DNA of 64,000 nt from Eleusine coracana subsp. coracana (lineage: Eukaryota > Streptophyta > Magnoliopsida > Poales > Poaceae): assembly GCA_032690845.1 (NCBI GenBank), contig CM064425.1, forward strand, positions 35,304,240-35,368,239. The letters are read 5' to 3'. The first letter of the stretch is position 1. The number at the start of each line of letters is the position of its first letter. The notes under the pieces were generated by a model. It saw only the letters and a program-made list of their open reading frames with translations, did not search any database and was not told where the DNA came from. Shown piece by piece: positions 12,591 to 24,322 of this stretch. Both the position numbers and the translations under genes were made by a program.

Positions 12591-13179
12591 TTCGAACAGC
12601 TCCGGCCCTCACTCAAACAGGGGCGACTCAAAAATTTGGGCAAATCACAAAAATCAAGGGGGAAAGGTTTCGAGTTCGTTTTTTTTTTTGCAGGAATTTG
12701 CTCTTTGAGAAAAGGGAAACTCATCCCATAGGTTTTTTTGTGCACTCATTTTGAAATCAAGTTGAATTTTGGGTTTTAAGTTTGTTAGGTTTTCATGAAT
12801 TTTTAGCAAAATTCTTTTGATTTGGATGGTTCTATTGGGTTGTAGTTGAAGTTTATGAAGGCATACAACATCTATTTTCTTCACTACACAAAAAATTACT
12901 ATATCTAACCTATTTTATGTTAATGGGAATGTAGATCTAGTTTAGTTTTTAGAAGAGAGAGAAGGTAGTATTAGGGCAAGAGGGATATGAATTTTTATTA
13001 ATTCTTGATAAAAGTTAATAATTTATGATGTTTGTTTCATTTTACCTTGCATAATATTTCTCACTTCATGTAATTTATTTTTCAATATATATATATAGTG
13101 AATGTATAATTTTTTTGTTACACATAATTAATTAATTAATTTCAAATATTTTATTGGTTCTCGTTCAATGTCGTTCGTG
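12591..13179. other. CACTA 5' noncoding region
   Basis: This is AT-rich sequence between the subterminal repeats and the transposase frame. It has long A/T runs and a (TA)n stretch near 13085-13100. No gene is seen. It probably holds the transposase promoter and leader. Confidence 0.5.
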
Positions 13180-14424
13180 ATGGATAGATCTTGGATGTAC
13201 GGGGAACTAAGACCGGGTCCAATATTTTTATGAGAAGTCTCTAAATTCGTCGAATGGGCCGCACAACATGCTCGACGTGAAGGGACGAGTGATATACATT
13301 GTCTGTGCTATGATTGCAAGAATGAGAAGCTATGGACAGTCGTTCCCTTGCCTGATGGCTTTACATCGCTAAAGAATCTGTAATGGACAGCAAGAACTCT
13401 GAATCAAGAAAAGTACCAAATCGATTGGAAATGTACGCTCATGTGGGAGTCGAACCCACCGCATAGGTACGATATAGAAGTAATCAAATCACACTTGGTG
13501 CGGAGGGGTTTTGTTGCTGGGTACACGACATGGACAAAACATAATGAGAATAGTGTGGTTGATATGGAATTTGATGAGCTTATTGAAGTTAAAGTCGAGT
13601 CTATGAATTCGTCTGGTTCAGCTACGACAGAATCATGTGGTGAAGTTGATATTGATGTTGAGTAGTTGTTATGCCAAATTGAGCCGTAGTTGTTCATCAA
13701 TGCCGGTACAACTAAAGGGCTTGATAATTCTCATATAATAGAGAAGGCATCAAAGGACCAACTATATGAGAAATCTAAGGGATGTGGGAAAGAGTTCACT
13801 TTGTTGCATACTGTATTTGAGCTAATAAAGCTGAAGGCCATGCATGGCTGGTCGAACGCTAGTTTCACGGATTTGTTGAAACTTATTTCCGATGCACTAC
13901 CGAAGCCCAACTTGTTGCCAAGGACCACATACCTTACTAAGAAGCTGATTTCCTCACTTTCATTAGTCGTGCAAAAAATTCACGCGTGTCCAAATCATTG
14001 CATATTGTATCAAAAGGAGCATCAAGACGCTGTGAGATGCCCAAGATGCAAACACAGTCGTTACAAAAGGAACAATGATTATGATGCTGATGGTGGAGTG
14101 AAGAATACCAAAAAGGGGAGAAAGAAGAAAAGAAGTTCTATCGTCGATGACATTGACGATAGTAAGGTTCCTGCCTTAGTCATGTGGTACTTACCCGTGG
14201 TCGATCGCATCAGACACTTGTTTGCCAACTCTAGGGATGCGACAATGATGACATGGCATGCACGCAAGAGGGACGGTAAGCTCAGGCATCCCATTGATGG
14301 AACGCAGTGGAAAAAGTTTGATGAGAATTATCAAGACTTCTCTAATGAGGAAAGGAACCTACATCTTGCATTGAGTATAAAAGATGGAAAAAGAAGATGT
14401 ACTTCCGTCATAAATTTTGGGTAA
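13180..14424 (+). pseudogene. CACTA TNP2-type transposase, N-terminal part, broken
   Basis: The frame begins MDRSWMYGELRPGP at 13180, the start of the transposase-associated zinc-binding domain. It runs in one frame to 14424 with in-frame stops near 13230, 13380, 13664 and 13687. Recognisable TNP2 features are LHTVFELIKLKAMHGWSNAS, the cysteine pairs CPNHC and CPRCKHSRYK (about 13985-14065), and MTWHARKRDGKLRHPIDG (about 14250-14300), which matches the conserved region before the catalytic core. The downstream core and most of the C-terminal half are absent. The element therefore cannot move on its own. Family assignment is firm; exon structure is not. Confidence 0.82.
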
Positions 14425-14505
14425 GATTTATATGCATCGCATACATGTCTTTATCGTAGTATCCATCATATAAAGTATAACTAACTTGTGTTCTCTATTA
14501 CATAG

Positions 14506-14993
14506 TTCTATAAGCAAGTGGGAGGAAGTGTGCATTGTGGCTACTACACGTGCGTGTTCTCGTCTAGCTCGTACATGCAACATATCGTTAAGGAGTCCGA
14601 TGAAGAGGTAAGTTCATTTTATTTATGTCCATTTTACTTTGCTCTATAGTGGATTTTTAAGATCTTATATTAAAATACTCTACTTATATGACACAGAAAG
14701 CCATAAGGGAAAATGCACTATGGAGAGCAAAGATGAAAAGGAACAACGAGATCAGAAAGGGTATGATTCCTGAAGAACATGTTCACTTGAGTACAAATGC
14801 CATGTATCTAGTTGTAGCTTCTCTTTGTCGTTTTCTTTTAAGAGAGGTAATTAGTCCAGAAAGGAAATGTTTTGATTCAAACGGTTTACTAGCAACAAAA
14901 CATAGGTCCCTCTGTGAGTGGGCTTGTTCGAGAGCACCATATGAGCCCAATAAGCCGAAGAAAGATGATGACTATGCATTAGGGTTCATATAA
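14506..14993 (+). pseudogene. Two-exon C-terminal remnant, Ulp1-like tail of a CACTA ORF
   Basis: Two segments bounded by splice-like sites (an AG at 14504-14505, GTAAGT at 14608, an AG at 14695-14696) read YKQVGGSVHCGYYTCVFSSS and then an Arg/Lys-rich tail ending ALGFI. HCGYYTC resembles the conserved NCGYYVC-type block around the catalytic cysteine in Ulp1-like peptidase domains that many plant CACTA elements carry. The rest of that domain is missing, so the region between TNP2 and this tail was deleted. The frame across the first intron does not join cleanly. The Ulp1 link is a weak inference from one short motif. Confidence 0.45.
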
Positions 14994-15149
14994 TACATTT
15001 TGTAATATGCATTGTACAATAGTGTGTACATATATTGTGACTTTATGAGATATTATATATATTCTGTGATGACATGTTGTAAATTTTTGTGATGAGATTC
15101 TGTGATTTCTATGTATATATCATTATTTTATTTTATTTTTTGAAAAAAA

Positions 15150-15254
15150 CAAGTAGCAGCGGTTGACATCTTCAACCGCCACTACTACTCTAGCACAATA
15201 GCGGCGATTGACATCTTCAATCGCAGTTACAAAGATGTCTATAGTGGTGGTTTG
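15150..15254. repeat. CACTA right subterminal repeats (inner part)
   Basis: This contains repeats of AGCGGTTGACATCTTCAACC and related units such as TAGTGGTGGTTTG. They mirror the left subterminal array. The array is interrupted at 15255 by the solo LTR and resumes at about 41140. Confidence 0.75.
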
Positions 15255-16175
15255 TGATAACGACATCACTCCTATGAATACATGCAACACTCCTCTAATT
15301 CTGGACTTGCAAGGTCCAATGACTAGAGCTCGTGCACGACGATTAAATTTAGAGGTGAGCTCTTTCCTACGTTCTTCGTTATATGTCACTTTTGAGAATG
15401 GTTTGCTACCTAATGATTATATTATAAATAGGAACCATGGAGAGGACCAGGAGATGATGGGAGAAGGACTTGAGGATGTGGAGGACTAGCAAGGACGTGG
15501 AAGTCAAGGTGGAGGCCCAATCAAAACCGACTTCGAGTCTGTTTCGGGGCCCAGGACCAGTCCGCACTAAAACGGACGCCCAGGACGCATACGTACTCGG
15601 ATTTGGATGTTATATATATGCTTGGAAAGGTCAGGAGAAGGCCTTTACAATGCCGCCAGTCTCATGTCAAAATTCGTTTGGAGTCATGAGGAATTGTTGA
15701 AACAAAATAGGGTCCAGAATTTGTGTCGGTGTTGTGTCGCCTGTTTTTGGCCTTTGAGCTTTATATCGAGTTGAGCCCATTTAGGGGCGCATCCAGAGGG
15801 TCTTGCATGATCCTAGGGTCTTCATAAACAACCTACGCCTCTCCATTAGGTTTTGGGTTTTGCATAGATTATTCTGTTCATACAGTTTCGTCATCATATC
15901 GGTTTATGAGACCCCAACTTCGTGAGATTCATAATACATCTACAATTGTGTTGCATTCTTCTTTGTTCTTGCTTGTGTTCTTGATTCATAGGCTGGGATT
16001 AGCCTTCTCGGTGAGGTTAATCGTTCTTGGATGGTTGATAACCAGAGGAGACGTTGTGCTACGATTGCGGAGTTCTGAACGTGTTGTTTAGAAGCCGGAT
16101 CAATTTGTGTCTCGCCTCCGCCCAAATCAAGATTATCAGAACCTTTTGGAAGATTGGGAACACTTGTCCACATCA
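15255..16175 (+). mobile_element. Solo LTR, 921 bp, target duplication GTTTG
   Basis: The LTR begins TGAT and ends ATCA. It is flanked on both sides by GTTTG (15250-15254 and 16176-16180), so it is a clean solo LTR left by recombination between two LTRs. A related LTR with an attached primer-binding site lies at 32338-33237 and defines the same ends. The first ~230 bp contain an open frame with GPMTRARARRLNLEVSSFL, a motif I associate with the C-terminal end of grass retrotransposon polyproteins. Its presence inside the LTR suggests that pol runs into the 3' LTR. Confidence 0.88.
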
Positions 16176-16192
16176 GTTTGTTTTGGCGCCAG

Positions 16193-17225
16193 TGAAAGTT
16201 GCCTAGAGGGGGGTGAATAGTCCATCTAAAAATTAAACCTGAAACCAGCACTTGAACTTGATCAAATAGAGACTGACAGAACTTTCGTCAGTCTATGACC
16301 GAACTTCCGTGGTGACGGAAGTTCTGTCAAGTGACAGAACAAAGATTCAAGTACTAAATGTAAATGCGGATAAATGGACCGGGAAGGAATACAATACTTT
16401 ATAAGTAGTGAATCTAGCACAACGTATACCTCAACACCTGCAATAGATAGCTAGCAACACAATATACCAAATAGAGAGAGCACAATATAATGAAAGAAAT
16501 GCACAAGCACAATAATGAAATGCGCGAATGTAAAGAGAGACACAAGGAATTTAACCCAAGGTTCGGCAACCACACTAAGTAGTTCCTACGTCCTCGTTGA
16601 GAAGCCACACAAAGTGGCCGGGTGTCTCTCAACCCTTTTCCCCGTCAAATAATCACAAAGATCATGCTTGGATAACTTCCGTGAAAGCCCACGGAACTTC
16701 CGTCATTTCAAAAATAGTCGTTGCACGGGTCTGATAACAAAGGAATATGCTCTAATAGAATTTCCGTCAAGGGATGACGGAACTTCCATCGCTCTCGGGT
16801 TGGCAAGAATGAAAGCAGGCACATCGACGAAACTTCCGTGGGAGATCCACGGAACTTCCTATGATGGAACTTCCATCACTCTCTGTTTGACTCAGAATTA
16901 GTTGGTTCTTTTTGGATTTTGGAGGCTAATTCTTTGTCAAAGATATTGGATTGGCTTGAGCACATGAATTCCCTGAAAGCAAGATTAGTTTACCCCTCTT
17001 GATAGTTCGGCATACCTATGACTCAAATAATCTAAGAAGCTCTAAACTTGATGCACTTGAGTCTCTTTTCTTTTCTTCTTTTTGTAGAGGAATGAACTAT
17101 CTCACACAATGAAGCTTTGGATATTCTTTTAATTATCTGCATATTTGCTTCATAGACATATTAGCAGATTTTAAAACTCTATCATTAATCACCAAAACCC
17201 ACTAGGGGACCTAGATGCATCTTCA
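16193..17225 (-). repeat. 3' LTR of copia 2, with internal deletion
   Basis: It begins TGAAAGTTGCC and ends ATGCATCTTCA. Relative to the right LTR it lacks about 0.39 kb. The break lies near 16670, where GCTTGGATAACTTCCGTG joins two distant parts of the other copy. It retains palindrome copies at 16275-16335 and 16675-16880. Confidence 0.88.
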
Positions 17226-17240
17226 ATCTCCCCCTTTTTG
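17226..17240 (-). promoter_or_regulatory. Polypurine tract of copia 2
   Basis: On the minus strand AAAAAGGGGGAGAT directly precedes the LTR start TGAAGATGC. It is a clean plus-strand priming site, and it fixes the LTR boundary. Confidence 0.85.
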
Positions 17241-17319
17241 ATGGTTGATGACAATAGATTAAAAAGGATCTAAGAATTAAACAAAAGACAACAACAAAAT
17301 ATACCGGAGCTCCCCCTAA

Positions 17320-17443
17320 AGAAAGTCTATCTCTAATTGCGTTGCACTCCAAGCCGACTCGGTCGGTTACCTTATGGATGAGGTACTCGGTCATCTACCG
17401 ACTTAGGCATAACTATGGATACCTATAAGGTAAGTACTCCATA
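17320..17443 (-). repeat. Remnant of the Tat 3' LTR
   Basis: This matches the last 124 bp of the 5' LTR at 28242-28365 (GAAAGTCTAT ... GGTAAGTA). The outer ~260 bp are missing. It is followed by a polypurine tract that reads TCGGGGGCTGC on the minus strand (17444-17458). Confidence 0.82.
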
Positions 17444-18466
17444 GCAGCCCCCGACTGCTTCCTGATTTTGAGCTCTGACCTGCCGAGTGATCTTTGAGAT
17501 TATGTGACTAGATCACAAATTAGGAAGACCTCTTGATAAAAGTTCCTGATGGATCTGGTGCACCGACTAGGTGCACCTGATCAGGTGTAGCCCACGACTC
17601 TTGTATATTTTAGAGACTGGCAAATAATCCAAGAGTCTAATAATATTAGCTCTTAACATTTTGTTGTATATAATTTACTCAAACCATCAAGTTCGAGCTT
17701 AAGTAAACTCCTGATCATCAAACCAGAAGATCAGTTAGCAAGATATCAATCTTGCCGATCGACTAATAGAAAGGACGAGTGACACACACTCTTGTCTGAG
17801 TGACTTGTGGATCTGAATTTCATGACATCAATCATGTCTTACCCCATATAAAAGAATATGACATCAATCATATAATAGTACTAAGCTAAATGACACCAAT
17901 CATAATATAGCTTTTCCTTAATGAATTGTCACCCTTCTTAATATAAGTCCATTTTTGATAATTAAGTATCGACATCAATCAATAACTTATCTCTTGAACT
18001 TACATCCGTACGACCATCAAGTCCTCTACTACATGATCATCAATTCACATAGATACGAAAAGTATTTTTTAAGTTGATTTGCCACTGCTTCTCATCAAAG
18101 AAGCCCCCCAGATTATTGCTCAAGGTTAATAGCTCTAATTCTTTTTAAAGAATAAAGCCTTTTACGTTTTTATTATTATTAAGCAGAATAGCCCGTCATT
18201 GTGCGGCCCATACCAGCCCATGGGACCCAGAGACTAGGTCAAGAAGGCGAAGGAATAAAATGGACAGTGCACTGTTGACTCCAACTTTACGCCGCCATTT
18301 GCACACAACGCTTCGTCTTCCTCGCGCCTCCCCTGTTCTTGTGACTCCTCTGCTTCTAAAGCTAGGGTTAGTGCTTTCTCTCATCGCCGTCGCAGATCCT
18401 CTTCGCCATCAAGCCCCCGAGCATTAGCTTGGGTTTAGATCCACCGCATTTTCACATCCCTTGAAG
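17444..18466. other. Tat 3' noncoding region and promoter side of the antisense gene
   Basis: This stretch lies between the polypurine tract and the plus-strand accessory gene. It is AT-rich until about 18190. It then becomes GC-richer, with a leader-like stretch (CTTCGTCTTCCTCGCGCCTC near 18310), so the antisense gene's promoter and leader probably lie at 18200-18466. No other gene is seen. Confidence 0.55.
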
Positions 18467-21348
18467 ATGACTTGCAAATCATCCAAGAAGGTCACCACCG
18501 CTGAGTCCTCCTCCTTCAAGCTAGAGATCCTAGAGCAGCTTCGGGTGTTCTCAAAGAGCAACATCTCCACCGCCGACCTGAACAAGATAGTGGAGGACGA
18601 CATCCTTCCGGAGCAAGCTCATATTGACTGGAAGGTACCGAAAGAGACTCGCCCCCTTCCAATCCATCAACAAATCCTAGTTTTTCGCTCATCCTTCGAG
18701 CATGGCTTCGGAGTGCCCTGCTGTAGTTTTCTACGTGGGCTCCTTTTCTTTTATTGGATTGAGCTCGTCAACCGCAATCCCAACTCCATCCATCACATTC
18801 CTATCTTCGTGCATATGTGCGAAGCTTTCCTGGGCATTCTGCCCCATTTTACCTTGTTTCGCCATCTATTCGTCCTTCGACCACTGCCAACCAAGGAAAA
18901 CATAGTCGCCATAGGTGGAGTTGGTTTCTAGTTGCGCAAGAAGGAGGCCTATATCAATGTCCCATTGAAGATCAGGAACAAGAACTGGAAGGATGAGTGG
19001 TTCTACTGTGACAATCCTCCTCCTGCCCTTGCTGACTTCTCCAGTGACAAGGCAATTCCCCAGGCGCGGTGGTCAGAGGGACCTATCCCAACCGACCCCC
19101 AAGTGGTTGCTCCGCTAGAGAAAATCGCAGAGCTAAAGAATTAAGGGGTCGATGGCATCACTGTAGCAAAGAGTTTTATAGTGCACCAAGTGCAGCCACT
19201 GAAGAAACAGATCCACCCCGCCTAGGCGTATGCCACTGACGATGAAACGAGGGAGGTGTCTGATCCGCCAAACTCCACTCTGCGTCGGACGCGGTTATCA
19301 AAGATGTTTGAAGGAGACATCATCCATGATCACTTCTTAATCGCAAAGGCATACAACGTGGGCACTCTACGGGCCCGAGTAAGCCTCGGTCATCTTGAAT
19401 AATTCTGACGTCCCTTTGAATAATCATAATGTGTGATGTCTTGATGTTTTTGCAGGTTTTGGACACTTACGTGTCACACCCTCCGCTCCCTCCAACCGAT
19501 TTTGAGGGACCGGATTATGTCAAAAAACCACCACAGACTGGCACCGGTGATGCCAGTTCTTCAGCTATTGCCCGACCGACCGAGGAGGTCATCGCCAGCA
19601 TCTCCATAGCACCTCCTCGCCCTGACTTGCCCTCTCCCAGCCGACGAGTAAAGCAGACCGCTCACCGTCATCGGCAATATGTGGGAGATGACGATGATGA
19701 CGAGGGGCAGCACCACCCAGATGCCAGTCTGCCAGCCCTTGCACACTCAGACCGACCATCTTGCCAATCGGAGCCCCCGAGCAAATGAGAGAGTGGTGCA
19801 AAGGTGGCAAAGAAGACCGATGAAGCCACCAAGACTTCCCTAAAGAGGAAGGATTCTGATCCGTAGACCACTTCTCTAAAGAAGAAAGTCTGTCAGATCA
19901 AAATTAAGCAAGCCTTCGGGTATAATTCTTCACGCTTTTGATTCTTCATCGTCGTTATTACCAACTATTGTTAGACTTTAACGCCATGCTCTTTGGCAAT
20001 CATAGCGGTCGGTCAAGTGATAATCAGAGCGCCCAAGGGTCTCAAGACACTAGGTCGATTTCTGCTCCTCGACCGACCGACTAGTCTCAGTCGGTCCGCA
20101 CACCATCAAGTGCGCAGACCGAGCCGAGGAAGTCGCCCAACGCTCCAGTGCCCACGCCACTGCCGACGCCTGCTCCTCAGACCGTTGACCCTTCCCCAAC
20201 CGGCATGTCGTCTCCCCGTTATAAGGATAAGACCGTGTTGGTCGAGGACTCATTGAGTCGACCAGAAGCTGAGGACATGGGCGTCATGCATTAGCATCGA
20301 GAGGCCAACAAGGTACATCAATACCAAGTCTTTTCTTCCTTGAACCATTCTCCCAGCTAACCATACCCTTTTTCATATTCAGAGAATATATTCTCTTGTG
20401 GAGCAGAAGCAGACCAGGATTGAATACCTCGAGGTCGAAACTTTTGGTAAGTCCCTTATATCTTGTGCATTCAAACTTCTCCTTTTAGAGGTATTGACTT
20501 GTTGTCATCAGTTACCAGCGAGCAGCTTTCCCAAGCCAGAAGGCAAATTGAGAATCTGCAGACCGACCACAAGGAGGTGACCAAAGCTCTAGAGCAGAGT
20601 CGTGCTGATGTCGTTGGTAAGATTATAGAGCAACTTATATTTACTTCTTTCTCACTATTGCTAAAGTCTTTATTTGTATTTTTAACTCGTGATCAGAAGG
20701 TTACCGACCTAGAGAAATTAACTTCAAACCAGCAGAGATTCTTAGATGCTCTGACTGCTGAGAAGAATGACCTCTCCAAGTCGGTCGAAGAGTAGAGCGC
20801 TGAGATCACTCGGCTGAAGAAGGAATTGGAGGAGACCAAAGGAAAAGTTGAGGAGGCTAAGAGCATCTCCAAGTCCTTCAAATGTAATCTTGCCAGTAAG
20901 CTATCTTTTTAAATCTTCTATCATCATTTTTGGACTTCATCATCTAATACCCTTTATGACTTTTGCAGCCATATCTTATGGCGCTCGGAAAGCATTGGAT
21001 TATATCCATGCTGACCAAGTGGAAAAGACCGGGCACTCCTTGGAGTACTTGCTGGAGCACGCGCCAGAGGTGATCGCCAAGAATACCAGAAAGGTGGCAA
21101 CTGAGGCCGGGAGTCAAGTACTGGCTATTTGCCAATCTTGATATTTTGCTCTGCCATTGGACAAGTTCAACGAGGGCTTTAATCCTGACTTGACGATTGA
21201 TCAATGTCAGTTGCTTATGGATTCCATGCTGGAAACCTCCCGTGCCTTAGTTGATAATGTAGAGGTCGACCCCATCGCGTCGTCTCCTCCAGCAACTCCG
21301 GAGGTAGAATTACAAGATGATGCCCCCTCTCCTTCACAGGAGCTATAA
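18467..21348 (+). pseudogene. Antisense accessory gene of the Tat element (gypsy-type transposon domain, coiled coil), broken
   Basis: This plus-strand gene lies opposite to gag-pol. The ATG at 18467 opens MTCKSSKKVTTAESSSFKLE. The N-terminal part (LPIHQQILVFRSSFEHGFGV, GLLFFYWIELVNRNPNSIHH) matches the plant 'putative gypsy type transposon' domain known from antisense ORFs of Tat elements. A low-complexity middle follows (19456-19790, acidic GDDDDDEG). Then comes a coiled coil (QLSQARRQIENLQTDHKEVT, ITRLKKELEETKGKVEEAKS) and a C-terminal block with GARKALDYIHADQ. GT-AG introns of 65-80 bp fit at 19379-19455, 20313-20392, 20447-20511, 20617-20696 and 20896-20968. Splicing 20447-20511 restores TFVTSEQLSQ. 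In-frame stops near 18929, 19142 and 19223 make it a pseudogene. Its function is unknown. Confidence 0.72.
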
Positions 21349-21981
21349 TATCTACAATGTTAACAAATATTAGTAGTATTTGAATCAGGAAAACAATATT
21401 GTCTCCATGTAAATATAAATATTAATTCTTGTGCTTGCTTAGTTACTAAACAAGTTTTGAAAAATCAACTAAATAGTCATAAAGGCAATCTCCTATTACT
21501 TAGAGCAAATTAGTCAGTGCCAAGCTACGTTAGTCGCGCTATAGCACTTAAATCTTTTCACCTTAAGTCTTTTAGAGACAAAAATAGAAGTCGCACCGGT
21601 CTGCCTTAGCATATTAGATTGTAATTTATAACTGCGTAACAAGCAAAATCGACCAATCAACACATGACCTCTCACACTTTGGATCTAGGTTTAGTGTAGT
21701 GGCAGTCTGTTGTGCAGTATAAATTGTATAACCATAATGTTCCGGCGTAATACCAAAAAACTTTAGACCATATAAAAATATGAAAAATTGGTCAAAAAAA
21801 TCCAAAACCAGAATCTGTCAAGGTTAAGGAGTAGTGGGACATTATTACTAGCCCCCTGGCTCGATTGTTTAATGTTATAAATTAAGAAATCGAGACAAAG
21901 AAGAATGAAATCAAAAACATCTTCCATCAAAAAGACTTTGAATTTCATTCAATAATAATGTATGAAAATACAATAAGAAGA
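21349..21981. other. Tat spacer between antisense gene and pol
   Basis: AT-rich sequence where the two convergent transcription units of the Tat element meet. It probably holds both 3' ends. No gene is seen. Confidence 0.55.
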
Positions 21982-23039
21982 CTAAATATAGAAACGACGT
22001 AGCTGATTGATATTCCATGAATTTGGTACGTCGTCGCCATCTTCATACATCAGTCGATATGCCCGCAGCCGGGTAACTTCATTGACCACATAAGGTCCTT
22101 CCCATTTAGGGGATAGCTTGTGCTGATTCTTGATTGATTGCACTCGTCGTAGCACTAAATCCCCAACATGAAACTGGCCACTACGAACATTTTTTTCATA
22201 ATAACGTCGCAAGCCTTGCTGGTATATAGCCGACCGAAACAGAGTGTGATTATGCAACTCCTCTGCTGCAATAAACTCAATCACTTGATTGTCTTCAGAA
22301 AGCTTCTCATCATACCCCTTGACTCGTGCTGAAATGAGGTTTACCTCGATTAGCAGCATAGCCTCGGAACCGTAGACCAACAAGAAAGGTGACTCGCCAG
22401 TAGCCCGACTGACATTAGTGCGCAGCCCTAGAGAACTGAAGGCAATTCTCGGACCCACTGACCGGCGTACGATTTGAGCCTGTCAAATATTTGGGGATTC
22501 AATCCCTAAAAAATCGTACCGTTGGCCCGTTCGACCTGCCCATTGCTTTGAGGATGAGCCACTGATGCAAAGTGGATTTTTATTCCCATCTCATCAGCAA
22601 AGTCACAGAACTCCTCAGATGTAAACGGAGTACCATTATCAGTGATGATATCATGAGGAACCCCAAACCGAGTGACGACATCCTTGACAAACTCGACCAC
22701 CTTCTTTGAAGTTATCTTGCCGATGCTTCGCTTCAATCCACTTGGTGAATTTGTCAATAGCAACAAACAAATGAGTAAACCCGCCTGGTGCTTTCATGAA
22801 AGGACCAACAAAGTCAAGCCACCAAACTGCAAAAGACCAAGTCATAGGTATCATCTAAAGTTGCTACAAAGGCACATGTGTCTGTTGAGCAAAGAATTGA
22901 CAGCCTTCACACTTCTGAACGACCTGGTGTGCATCTTTGCCACCATAGGCCAATAAAACCCCTGCCAGAAGGCTTTGCCGACCAAAGTCTTAAAAGTCGC
23001 ATGGTTGCCACATATGCCTGAATGGATTTCTTCCATCAA
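21982..23039 (-). pseudogene. Tat integrase, broken
   Basis: The zinc-finger part shows EIHSGICGNHATFKTLVGKAFW (H-H) near 22950-23035, with the C-C part just after. The catalytic core includes WWLDFVGPFMKAPGGFTHLF (about 22770-22835), ITDNGTPFTSEEF and HPQSNGQVERANG (22506-22766), which cover the D-D-E triad. The C-terminal part (21982-22458) has GLRTNVSRATGESPFLLVYG and GDLVLRRV, and ends at FYI with no chromodomain, as usual in the Tat group. Frame changes occur at about 22500 and 22850. Confidence 0.85.
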
Positions 23040-24322
23040 TTCTTTGCCTTCTGGAATCGAGATGCATCACATCAAGATATTTGAACCCCCTCGTCAATAA
23101 AGTAGGTTGTCCACCATCAAATATCCTCAACACTTTGCCTTCAATCTTTGTTGCTCATTATGATCCGAAGGCAGCGTTCCCTTAGTCAAAAATTGGACAA
23201 TCGGGTCGTGCCAGTCGGTCTGTATGTTGGTACCATCTACCATCTCAGCAACATCAGTAGTTAAGACATTAAACTGAGGAGAAATAGTGGGAGAATCAAG
23301 GGTGCGTAAGAAAATACCGGGTGGGACAATCGCTCGAGACGATCCCATCTTGGCTAGTTCATCAGCCGCTTGATTGTTATCCCGAAGAATATGCGTGAAC
23401 TTCAGTCCATAAAATTTATCTTCGAGCTTCCTTACTTCTTGGCAATAGGCAGCCATATTGCTATCCACACAGTTCCAATCGTCAGTGACTTGGTTGATGA
23501 CCAGAGCCGAATCACCAAAGATGTCAAGACGCTGAACGCCGAGTGACACGGCAATGCGTCGACCGTGTAGAAGAGCCTCACATTCTGCAAGATTGTTAGA
23601 CGCGCGAAACATGATCTGGAGGACATGCTGGAGCTTTTCTCCTTGTGGTGAGTTGAGCATAATCCCTGCACCTGCTCCAGGTAACTAGAGGGATCCATCA
23701 AAGTACATTTTCCAGTACTCAATATCTTGCGGTGCAGGCGGAATCTGAATCTCTGTCCACTCAAAAACAAAGTCAGCTAACGCTTGTCCTTTGATTGCCG
23801 AGCGGGGTACAAACGTAATGGTTAATTGACCGAGCTCGACTGCCCACTTGGCAATCTTTCCTTCTGCTTCTCGGTTGTGGAGGACTTCTCCGAGTGCAAA
23901 GGTTGTTTGAACTTCAATGGGATGAGCCTAAAAATAGTGCTTCAGCTTCCTCGAAGTGATCAAGAGCGCATATAGTAGCTTCAAGATCTTGTGGTATCGT
24001 GTTTTGGAGGCACTAAGGACCTTACTAACAAAATACACTGGTGTTGTACTTTTTGTATGTGACCCTCTTCTTCTCGGTCGACCGCTAAAACAGTACTCAC
24101 AACTTGAGTTGTGGCCGATATGTAGAGCTGAAGCTTTTCTTATGGCTCGGGAGGCACCAGTACTGGAATATTGCTAAGGTGGACCTTCAACTCATCCAAT
24201 GCCAACTGCGCCTCTGTTGTCCAGACGAAGTCATCTTGCTTTTTGAGCAACTTAAAGAATGGCAGACCCCTGACCCCCAGTCGGGAGATAAAGCGACTTA
24301 AAGATGCCATGCATCCGGTCAA
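23040..24322 (-). pseudogene. Tat RNase H and archaeal-type second RNase H, broken
   Basis: The end of RT and the connecting RNase H lie at about 23800-24320 (GCMASLSRFISRLGVRGLPF). A second RNase H follows at 23127-23770, marked by NNLAECEALLHGRRIAVSLG, LDIFGDSALVINQVT and LRDNNQAADELAKMGSSRAI. A second, archaeal-type RNase H is the defining feature of Tat elements. Stops interrupt it near 23680 and frame changes lie upstream. Confidence 0.82.

Noticed and set aside
15255..16175. Captured 3' tail-LTR-leader piece from a one-LTR circle
   Set aside because: An exact GTTTG duplication on both sides shows an ordinary solo LTR. The shared left boundary with 32338 is simply the LTR start.
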